The notes below the pieces were generated by a model. It saw nothing but the letters and a program-made list of their open reading frames with translations, searched no databases and had not been told where the DNA came from. Positions 32,376-41,165 of a DNA stretch of 64,000 bases are shown piece after piece; the first letter of the stretch is position 1; the number at the start of each line of letters is the position of its first letter. Made by a program: the position numbers and the translations under genes. The stretch is from Platycnemis pennipes (lineage: Eukaryota; Arthropoda; Insecta; Odonata; Platycnemididae), in contig OW121853.1 of assembly GCA_933228895.1 (NCBI GenBank), forward strand, positions 121,974,133 to 122,038,132. Direction: 5' to 3'.

Positions 32376-33406
32376 TAAGGCCGGGATTACGATGAACGTT
32401 TTCTGGGGGGTTATTTTGTAATCTCACCTTTTTAATGACTCTTTGCGGGAAGGCGGGAGATCCGTTTCGCTCTCTTAATGATCGGCTCACAAACGGTTCG
32501 TGAGTTGTCGAAGCTTCTGTGGGTAGCGCTATCTGTTGCCGATCTCGGTATGCTGAAGTTCTTCACGTTGTGCAAATTCCAAAAATACAATTTAAAATCG
32601 TTTGCATCTTTCTCGCTCTTGATTTTTTTCCAACTCAAGCTTCAAGTGGAAACGATGGTGGCTCTATTTCACGTTCTTTATGAAGATGAGATGGGAACTA
32701 ATGGCAGGCGGAGATAATGAAACGGATCAAGAGTCGAAAGATACGGATCATAGAGCGGATGAATCGTCTAAAAGACCAGCACATGACCGGCAGTTCACTG
32801 CTTGAGATCCGAAGATGGTCACGCCGCCTGGGTGGCGGAGTTAAACTACGAAAAAGTGACATTTTATGACGTATTCTCACTAAAGTGAGATTACAAAATA
32901 ACCCCCCTGACGTGACGGAAATGGACGGAGGCGGTGAACGCTAACGTAGCGGCTCAATTGTTGGTGGTATATCACGATCGACGGCGGGCCAATATGGCGG
33001 CTGGCGAACACCCACCTCTTGGGTTCGTATTACTGTAAAACTGTAAGTTTTTACTCTTTTCCGAAGACTTTCTAGCGTGAGTGAAGTGTGAACACAGCAG
33101 GTTGTGCTGTGAAAATTTCATCGAGAAAAAACGATGTTCAGTGGTCAAATTATTTTTTTTTGAAAAGTGTCACCTTCATCCGAACATAAACCCCCAATTG
33201 ATGTTCAAGTCACTCGTGATTGGTTGACGGAAACCAACGTGACGATAAAGCTATACCTTGACAAGCTTTCCTAAACGTCCGTCGGCGGCTCCGTCATCGT
33301 CCGATCATCGTAATTAGCTTCATTGCGTTCCCATTCTTCTAACTTCAACAGTGCCACCGTCCGTTTCCGTCACGTCAGAAAACGTTCATCGTAATCCCGG
33401 CCTTAA
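32376..33406. mobile_element. TIR element (GGCCGGGATTACGATGAACG ends) carrying a nested element
   Basis: The termini at 32379 and 33402 are inverted repeats beginning GGCCGGGATTACGATGAACG. On the right arm the repeat continues as TTTTCTGACGTGACGGAAA. On the left arm it is split after TTTTCTG by another element (32406-32906) and resumes as ACGTGACGGAAATGGACGG. Flanks are TAA at the left and TTAA at the right. Without the insert the element is about 520 bp and has no transposase. A truncated sister lies at 30133-30606. Confidence 0.85.
32403..32909. mobile_element. Nested GGGGGTTATTTTG element with 3-bp TSD
   Basis: The ends at 32406 (GGGGGTTATTTTGTAATC...) and 32906 form a perfect inverted repeat of 22 bp. 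The host trinucleotide CTG is duplicated on both sides (32403-32405 and 32907-32909). The duplication is proven by the uninterrupted right arm of the same host, which reads TTTTCTGACGTG. The insert is 501 bp. Internal frames (79 codons plus, 68 codons minus) are unrecognised. A 3-bp duplication with G-rich ends recalls PIF/Harbinger elements, although CTG is not their usual TWA target. Confidence 0.85.
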
Positions 33407-35105
33407 TGTCGCATTTTTCGGTGCCTCAAATTTAAGCTTCAAGGTCTGAAAACGATTTAAAACAGAAAAAAACGGAGAATGAATCCGCAACCTTTAAAGA
33501 TTCAAATACAAGCGGACAAGTGTAAGCGAAAGTTCGTTATCACAACGTTTAATGAAAATGCAGCATCGGTTGACGTGGTTTCGGCTCCCGCAATCTACTG
33601 TGGAGTTGGAAGATGCACCTCAATTACGTTAATGGCGACAAAATGAGTAAAAATAACAGCAGTAAATATTCGAGTCGGAGAGGAACGGGAAGGAAGAAAA
33701 TTAAGGCCCTGATGCCATCGGCATATTAAAACCGAACGGGGGCGCCTCTGCACTTACGGTCGAGACCGCATTCCATGCGTGCTCAAGATTTACAGAGTTG
33801 CAGAGAGGCCTTTCATATCGCACGGGGAAGCCAGGTGGCCCCGAGTCAAAGAAGCAAGATATAGAGATAAGGACAAAAACGAGGATGAGGAGGATTCCGT
33901 CTCGGTATTTCTTCTCTCCCTCACCATTTCATCTCCTTTACTTCGTGAGGCGAGCGCGGCCCGGAGAAGCGGCGGACGACGGAAGACTCGAGAATTGCCG
34001 CTCTTCATTCCTCGGCGGAAAGCGAACGGAACGATGAGTCTTCAAAAAAAAATTTAACAATGGGAGGACGATTATCCGAGGGGCTAATGGGACGAGGAGG
34101 AATATCACGCAAAATAATGAAAAGAAGTTTCAACGGCGAGGAGACTCCGAGAGAGGAGGATATTACGCTTATACCGTAAGGGCGGTTTTTAATTAAAGCT
34201 CGAGAAAGGAAACGCTAGGGCATTATCCCGGGAGAGTCGACCCCACAAGTCAGGTATTACCCTTCGAAGGAGAGCAAATTTAAACATCATGGCCAGAACG
34301 AAATCCCATAAACTGACGTGATATTCTACACCACGCTTCTAAGCTAACCTGGAATTAAAAGGCTTCTAAAACTATTCATGATCAGAACTACAATTAACGT
34401 CAAGCGCAAGCCTCACCACAAAAAGCGTAATGCAGATCATTGGCTTGAATATTTTTACACAAGTGAAATTGCTGTTTGATTGCTATAGACAAGATTGTCT
34501 AATTAAGACATCGAGGGAAAAATGATCGGGAATAACTGTAAAAGAGGCCTTGCATTAAATATATGAGGCAAATAGGGAATAATGTTAAATAGAAGACTCG
34601 TGGAAAATTTCGAAGCTAATGAGAGAATTGAGTGAAGGGCTACGTCAAACCAATCTTAGTATAAATGAATTGTGATGATGAGAATCTTCTATCCTATGCC
34701 ACTGGGAATTATAAAAGATTACATAGGTATACCACAAAATATTGGGTACTGTGTTAGTGAAAAGAAGAGACATAACAATTATACCTAACTTTTTGTAGTG
34801 GTTATAAAGAACCGAATGCGAAGAAAACATTCTCATGAATTTACCGTAAACGAGATTTACTACTGATATGGGACCAAATTCTTCCCCCTTTTCCTTTCGC
34901 CGTCAATAAAACATTATCATGTCTAATAATATTATGAAAACAAACTTATTTCTGGAGAAATTTGGGACTCGTAGATCAGTGCTAAAAAGGAATCGTTAGG
35001 CGACAGCTGCGAGGGAAGATGAGTTAAGAGGTGCTCGCGGAGCCTCACGAAAAAACTACCCGCGGTGTGGATACGGCATAAAGCAGCAGCTAAGAGCATC
35101 AGTGC
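33407..35105. other. Spacer with CpG-rich block (about 33740-34060)
   Basis: The CpG-rich block is open in three frames on both strands, which reflects composition. No recognised protein. Confidence 0.45.
34638..34683 (+). mobile_element. RTE-like LINE 3' terminal scrap
   Basis: GGCTACGTCAAACCAATCTTAG, followed by ATGAATTGTGATGATGAG, matches the end of the RTE copy at 22695 (AGCTACGTCAAACCAATCC...GATGATGAT). Only about 45 bp is kept. Confidence 0.55.
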
Positions 35106-35653
35106 GACTGACGCCGGCTTGTGCGCTTGCAAGTGACATCTACATCTACATAATACTCTGCAAGCCACAATCAAGGGGTGTGGCAGGGGGTGAATTCTCA
35201 CCAAACATGCACTACATATCATGCATAAAAAAGGATTAGTAATTTATACAGTTCTAAACTACACTATTTAACAAAAGATAATAATAGCAAAGCTAACATG
35301 CAAAAAAATGCTGTTAGTTGGGTTGGCTTCAAGTCCTTATACCAACATGCAGCCACCAATGTTATCCATTGCTACACTCGTACTGGATATATTTACCGTT
35401 ATTCATATTCCTAATTATACGATGAAAAAAGGACATTTTGAATCTGTCAATTCGTCAATCAATTTCTCTAATTTTATGATTATGGTCCAGTCTACCATAG
35501 TAAGTTGGGGTTCGTAAAATATTTTAAACATCATCACTGAAAATATGGTCTTGGAATTAGTTTAAGAGATTGTCTGAATTTCAACCTACGATCTGACAAT
35601 GATTCCCAATTTAATTCATTTAATACACTGGTTAAAACTGGACTGACGCCGGC
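35106..35653 (-). mobile_element. CR1/Jockey-like LINE, family B, 5'-truncated copy
   Basis: The element spans 35137-35636 on the minus strand. It starts within TSVLNELNWE, contains the YYGRLDHNHKIREI segment (with a stop at the FTNPNLLW-type position and a deletion near 35565), and has a complete 3' UTR. The hairpin loop is changed (ATCAAGGGG). The tail is (TGTAGA)n at 35137-35150. GACTGACGCCGGC is present at 35106-35118 and again at 35641-35653, suggesting a target duplication, though 18 bp separate the left copy from the tail. Confidence 0.75.
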
Positions 35654-35716
35654 GTCGGGACGCTGACGGAGGTGACGTCATCGCTTACCCAAGGATCTCC
35701 AATGGCAGTTACTACA

Positions 35717-36045
35717 TGAAGGCGACCGAGGGCAAAAGTCAATTGAGCCAATTCAGGATACGGTAGGGTTGGGATTTGTCAGGGAACATAAGGAAGGGTG
35801 AAGAGAAACCAGTCTTTAGTTTTCTCTTAACGAAAGCTGTCAAAGGATTGCTCCATGCTCCATGGATTGACGTCCTATTTCACGGACGGAGTGCTCGATT
35901 CGGACCCTATCGGAAGTGATATCCATACTGCAACCAAGTAGGGACTGGTATATCACTGAAGAGTCGCGGTCGCAGCTGAGATTCGAACTTGGGACTTCGT
36001 GATGGGAGGCCAGTAATCTAAAGCTACACTATCCCAATGCCTGAC
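35717..36045 (-). mobile_element. tRNA-derived SINE, diverged copy
   Basis: On the minus strand it reads TTACTGGCCTCCCATCACG, AAGTTCGAATCTC (B-box region, about 35975-35987), CACTCCGTCCGTGAAATAGG, TTTCGTTAAGAGAAAACTAA, then TCGGTCGCCTTC. This is the block order of the SINEs at 19711 and 37420, with more substitutions. No clean target duplication. Confidence 0.7.
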
Positions 36046-36090
36046 ATGTTTCCAGCGCAATGGAGAGAGGTGAAGTGATCCCTAAGGGTA

Positions 36091-37016
36091 GGGGAGGTTG
36101 GGGCTAAATGGACTGTTTTTCGTTTGCGACGTCCTGGAGGGCGGATTTAGGCAGTTTTACTTCCGAAAAACGGTCCATCTTGCTCTATAACTATTACAAA
36201 GTTGTCAAGCCGTATGAGCATCGGAAGTATGTTTTTATGGCCGTTTTTTGGAAAGTGCGAATCCATTTTGCCCCACGGTGGGGCTAAATGGACTATGGGG
36301 TGGGGCTAAATGAACCATAGCGTTTTTTAAACGAAACGAGTGTTTTGGAAGGGAAAAACAGAAAAAGAAGTGAATTAAAAATAAAATGAGCGATTTCGCG
36401 AACAAAAATAATATATTAATATATATGTCGTTTATCGAAAGAAATATGCTCGACTAAATTTTTGCGTGGATTTTTCGCTGGGCGATAGCGCTTCTTTGGA
36501 ACTGCGGGTACACTTTAGCGGATCTCCGCGGCATCATGCTCAGCTAATAGATCCTACATGATTTCCTTCTCCATGAAAGCAAAGAAAGCACCGAAATGCA
36601 TGCAAAACACGTGGTCCATTCAGCCCCACAGCAAACGGACCATTTAGCCCCACAGCAAGTTTCGGCAGTGGCAAAGGCGCTTAACAGAAATTAACGTGTT
36701 GATCCCTTCAACTCCATTTTTTTCCAAAATAGCACTATCCACTTACCTACTGTACCAAAATCCACACTAAAAACTTCATAAAAACTCTCAGGCATCAATA
36801 CCTTCGGAGCACTAAATATTTTGAGTGACCACATGATAACAAACACCAAAATGCAAATTGGTTTTCATTGCCACAAATGGCGCAAAACGGCTGACGTTCC
36901 TTTGCGGTGCCAAAATCTGTCTGCAGTACAAATTTTAACTATCTAGCTAATCAAACGTGTGCGCAAATTGAAATTGAAGAAATCAATTGCGGTTACCAAT
37001 TAGCCCCACTCTCCCC
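36091..37016. mobile_element. TIR element built around the TGGGGCTAAATGG motif, TA flanks
   Basis: The left end GGGGAGGTTGGGGCTAAATGG (36091 on) and the complement of the right end (GGGGAGAGTGGGGCTAATTGG, ending 37016) form an imperfect TIR. TA flanks both sides (36089-36090, 37017-37018). The motif TGGGGCTAAATGGAC recurs internally at 36279-36293 and 36301-36315 in direct orientation. It recurs at 36614-36628 and 36637-36652 in inverted orientation. The central part is AT-rich without coding. A TA target would fit Tc1/mariner-type mobilisation; superfamily not assigned. Confidence 0.7.
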
Positions 37017-37409
37017 TACGTTATTTGTGCTTCCGGGGGAAAGGACAGAGCCGTCGTCGGTGAAAGGGAGCCCCTGACCTCAACTCTTCTTCACTTACGC
37101 GAGTGAAAGAGAATGTGTTATGGCGGAGTGAAGGGTATCGCGGCGGCAGTGGAGGAAGAGTTCTCCGCTGCGAAAGGGAAGGACGCCGCAGGAGAATCCA
37201 CCGCGGCCTCGCTCTCTCCTCTGCTCCTCCTCCCTTTCTCGGCCCAGCACCACGCAGCCGCATAACCCTCTCCTCATTACTGTGCCATCATAAAATCGTA
37301 ATCGACGAGCGACCCAGCATGTTTGGCAGCATTTTATCACCCCAAGTCCTGGAGAACAACCTTCTCTTTCATAGTGTCGAAAGCATTTGGCACAAATGCT
37401 AAATGGTCG
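37017..37409. other. CpG-rich spacer
   Basis: CpG-rich, with three overlapping frames of 80-99 codons on both strands. No recognisable protein. Confidence 0.4.
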
Positions 37410-37753
37410 TGTGCCAAAAGCGGGATCGGGTTGGTGTGGTGGCTAGAGTACTGGCCTCCCATCCCGAGGGCCCGGGTTCGATTCCCGATGGAAAACCGGT
37501 CCCCACTTGAGTGCCTAGTGGAGGGCATCTCAAGTTCAGTACACCGTCCGTCGGATAGGACGTTAAGCCGTGGTCTCCTAGGCGCCTTTCGTTAAGAGTA
37601 GGCTAATACCGACGCCGGGTTTCTCTCCACCCTTCTTCCGCTCCCTGAAAACTCCTGCTATTACCCAATTACCAACCTATCCTAAATGGCGCCAATGACC
37701 TCAGCTGTCGGTCGCCTCCCCTGAATAACCAACCAACCAATCATGTTCCAAAA
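37410..37753 (+). mobile_element. tRNA-derived SINE, copy 2, with target duplication
   Basis: The body 37420-37743 begins CGGGATCGGGTTGGTGTGG. It has the tRNA-like GGCTAGAGTACTGG and an exact B box GGTTCGATTCC, and ends in an AACC repeat. It is flanked by TGTGCCAAAA (37410-37419) and TGTTCCAAAA (37744-37753), a 10-bp duplication with one mismatch. Compared with the copy at 19711 it lacks a short stretch after the B box and retains AAATGGCGCCAATGACC near the 3' end. Confidence 0.9.
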
Positions 37754-37805
37754 CCACTTTTAAATCATAATTAATATATTTGTAAATATATACACGGGTT
37801 TGATG

Positions 37806-38125
37806 GGTGCAAGTGTTGGTGTAGTGGTTAGTGCAGTGGTTTCTCACCGGGAGGACCCGGGTTCGCATCCCATTGGTGGAAAATACTTTTCAATGGTAAG
37901 CCGGTTCCAACCGGAGGGCTTGGTGGATTCGATTCGAGTACGGTACTCCGTCTGTTGGATGGGACACTAAGCCATGGTCCTCTTGACGCCTTTTCGTTGA
38001 GAGTAAGCCGATGCTGACGTCGGGTTTCTCTCCACCCTTCCTCCTTTCCCTTCCATTTCCATCCTTATTCCTTTCTTCCCGGTGTGAAGCGCCTATAAGC
38101 GTGGATACAGACTTGAAGACAAAGA
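37806..38125 (+). mobile_element. tRNA-derived SINE with a different 3' end
   Basis: The head GTAGTGGTTAGTGCAGTGG and the B-box region GGGTTCGCATCCC are tRNA-like. The middle (CGGTACTCCGTCTGTTGG, GTCGGGTTTCTCTCCACCC) resembles the other SINEs. The 3' part (CGGTGTGAAGCGCCTATAAG, then ACAGACTTGAAGACA) is different and recurs at 54274-54356. It is therefore a second SINE subfamily sharing its head and centre but not its tail. Confidence 0.8.
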
Positions 38126-38964
38126 TGCGCGGACCGAAATTGAATATTTTCCGATCATCTGGAGACCGGAGTCTCGCAGGTGATTTGCGCAACTGATTAC
38201 TTGAATTCAGCCGAATGTCAGCAAATATATCTTAATCAACAATAACTACTTTATTAAGCGAGATTTTGTGATCCTTCACGGTGGGCTTGGATCAATTTGA
38301 AATCAAAAGTTCTCGCACCGACAGGATCTTTTCAGATATTATTTCTATGAGGCCTCACGGATAATTTAAGCCCCGAATGAAAAATATCAGGAAAGGGATT
38401 TGCGAGAAAAATTATGTAAGCTACACAGAATTTTTATTGACATTTATCTGTAACAGCAATTCCAAATTCGGAACATTTTCACAAATGTTCAATTAGAGGA
38501 ATGTCATCGTATATTTGTTATTAAATTAATCTGAAATAGGAATTCGAAATCAAATTGATTGAGTTTTCTTGTACTACGAGGCTGAGCTACGTTTTTAAGT
38601 CACTTACTGCATGGAATTCGGATCGTACCTATGTTACCAATGTTCGGCAAGATTAAACAGCTTTACTATAAAATACAAGATTGTTTTAGAGCACATTAAA
38701 ATAATGAATTGAAATGAATTAAACTTCACTTCAGTAAAAATTAACTCACCATTTATTCTAACATCAGTACTGATAAAAATGGCCATTAAAACAAGTGCAT
38801 ACTATTGCACTCATAAATAACACTATGAAATCTTTCAGAGTATTTTCAGATAATCAGCATAAAACACATAAGTCTATTTTTTTCGCGAATTCCATTACCG
38901 ATTATATTCATTTGGGATTTAGAATATTTGTGAGACATCGTAGAAATAATATTCGGAAAGATCA
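38126..38964. other. AT-rich spacer, no gene seen
   Basis: No recognised frame, repeat or RNA gene. Confidence 0.5.
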
Positions 38965-39243
38965 CTTCGGTGCAGGCACGTTGCCATTGGGGGGGGAGGG
39001 CTTCTGGTGCTTTAGCCCCTCCCCCGAAATTTTTTCCCAATAATTTTGTTGTTCTGATTTTAGCAGTGAACTTTACCAGTGAGAAGGGATAAGTATCAAG
39101 CACTGAAAATTAAGGCAAGACATTTGTACGAGTAACATATCGGTACAGAATGGGCAAGGCTGATTTTGTTTCAAGTTTCGCAAGACTTGGCCCCCCCTCC
39201 CCAGCCCCCGAAGCAAATTTCTGGCTACGTGCCTGCTTCGGTG
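38965..39243. mobile_element. hAT-type miniature element with perfect 8-bp TSD
   Basis: CTTCGGTG is present at 38965-38972 and 39236-39243, exactly flanking a 263-bp element (38973-39235). The ends are CAGGCACGTTGCC and the complement of CAGGCACGTAGCC, a 13-bp TIR with one mismatch and the CAGG start typical of hAT. Subterminal G and C tracts follow both ends. No transposase. The perfect TSD indicates a relatively young insertion. Confidence 0.9.
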
Positions 39244-40159
39244 CAAGTACTTTTGATTTAAAGTTGATCAAAACCCACTGTGCCTCGTAAAGAAAAATCT
39301 CGTTTTTACACTGTCAAGGAGAATATATATGTACAATATTCCACAGAGGAACGTCATTGATTTCTCCAGATAAACGGCATTTACCGCTCGTGAGCGAGAA
39401 TTCCCCGGGATACTAATGTGGAAACGGAGCAGGAGGAATTGGAAGGGGCGCAGGTGAGACCGACCAAAAGGACCCCAGCAGAGAGAGAGAGAGTGGGGAG
39501 AAGCGGATGTGCCGGCCCGGGAGTCGCCGGCGGCCAGTGAAAGGTATGAAGATGCCGCACAAACACATCTCCCGCCTCGGGGCGCCTGGAGGAGAGAGAA
39601 GGGAGGATTTGGAAAGGCTCGAAAGCACATCTATTTCGCTTGGATTGCAGTGAAATGGCCGAGCGGAACGGAAGTCCGAGATTGGCGGGCAAGAGGCGCC
39701 TCGAGAGGCCGACCCACTCGGCGTGCCGACCTTTGTCCAGTGCGCTTTCTCCCCTCCTCATTCACGGGGCAGAGCGGGGAAGAGCGCATATTGGTAAGCG
39801 GCGTCTCGTCCGGACCGTCCTTGTTCGGCCGACGGGTTGGGAGGCCCATCGCGATTGAAATCACAGGTGTGCAGCCTCATTTGCATCCAGGGGCACTACT
39901 ACGCCATATTCTCCCTCCACTCCACCATATTCTCCCTCCAAATCAAATTACATCGCTGGGTCTCGTTCTTAGGATTTCAAAAAAGTAAGAAAAGAAACCC
40001 TAATGCAATCAGGGATCCCAGAAAAATGAAAAAAATGAACAAAAAACAGGACCCATCCATCGACATGTTCATGTATGAGTACCAAACGACATATTGTAGA
40101 ACTATAGAAGATGTTATATTATCTTACAGAAGTGTGAACATACATATCCAATATTTGTT
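39244..40159. other. Spacer with CpG-rich block (about 39380-39880)
   Basis: The CpG-rich block carries overlapping frames up to 159 codons (plus, 39509-39988) and 126 codons (minus), without recognisable domains. A 21-bp near-tandem repeat (CCATATTCTCCCTCCA) occurs at about 39902-39939. A short (GA)n run lies near 39481. Confidence 0.4.
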
Positions 40160-40937
40160 CAATTACAGCTTCTACCCATAAAATATATGTTTATTTTTAA
40201 AGAGTTGAAAATGTTTTACTTAAAGAGTGTAAATTTGCCCGCGATAACCGGAAGTACCCATTTATGATCTAAGAAGAAAACGAGTTATATGACCTCCGAA
40301 ACCAAATCTCACTCTGTTTAAGAGATCCTTTGTATCTATAGGCCCTAAAATATTCAATTTTTTACCGGAAGATATCAAAAATACAGTTAATATAAACAAA
40401 ACTTTCAGGTTGTTAAAAGAATGGATGTTGTCACATGCCACAATTGAAAATCTATTAGAGTTGTAATAATTTCTTATGTCTAATCATACTCACTGAATAA
40501 CATGAATAAAGTTGTAATACATTAAAACGTTTTATGTATTGTTACTATTAAAGGATATACATGAAAAAGAGAAAATTGGGTGTAAACTCAGTAATGTAAC
40601 AAACTTTGAGAGATTTATCTCATGTTGTCAATTATGAAATAATATATAGTTATTATGTTTTGCAACAATGTAATTTACTTTCTCTAAGTGTTATTATCAT
40701 TGTAAAAAAAACGAAAAATTTACAATATGGGCAAAGCTGAAATGTTCCTAGCAAACTGTTTTTTTCTTTCTTATGCTTTGGAAAACTGATTTTTGTAAAT
40801 TGCCAGCAATGCTATTTAGTTACGGAAGGCAGTCTCCACACAGGTGATACCTTCGAGACTGCCTAAAGCTCCAAATCACCTGCATAAAAATATGTACAAA
40901 ACTGTGGAGTAAATAAATATATTATATTATTATTATT
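40160..40937 (+). mobile_element. LINE type C 3' end, copy 2
   Basis: A C-terminal RT remnant reads QLQLLPIKYMFIFKELKMFY, LKSVNLPAITGSTHL, a stop, SKKKTSYMTSETKSHS, then after a frame change FKRSFVSIGPKIFNFLPEDI, KNTVNINKTFRLLKEWMLSH and ATIENLLEL with a stop at 40464-40466. The LLP...K...L and IGPK(I/L)(F/W)N.LPE patterns are common near the end of non-LTR retrotransposon ORFs. The 3' UTR of about 470 bp ends with a hairpin of 10-bp arms (40827-40836 and 40855-40864), the block TAAAGCTCC shared with the copy at 12725, and a TTA-repeat tail. Clade not assigned. Confidence 0.7.
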
Positions 40938-41104
40938 CCAGACATTATCTGTAGCGACGAGGTGCTGGGCTGGTAAAGAGTTTATGTAAAAAATGAAAAT
41001 TAAATTAACCCTGTCTTTATTTTACCGCGAATTTAGGAATACGAAGTCCTCTCTCGCAATTAACAGCAATGAACTACAAAAAATCCATGCTCCAGAGAGT
41101 GAAA

Positions 41105-41165
41105 ATCTTCCATAGCCGAGACTCGAACCCCCGACCTCGACGTGCCGATGCCGGCAATGATAACC
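41105..41165 (-). repeat. tRNA-like SINE relic
   Basis: The minus strand shows GGTCGGGGGTTCGAGTCTCGG, a good T-arm/B box, preceded by GGCATCGGCACGTCGA. The A box is not clear. Probably the head of a degraded SINE. Confidence 0.35.

Noticed and set aside
39381..39988. 159-codon plus frame and 126-codon minus frame
   Set aside because: Mutually overlapping on opposite strands in CpG-rich sequence, no motif; not called as genes.
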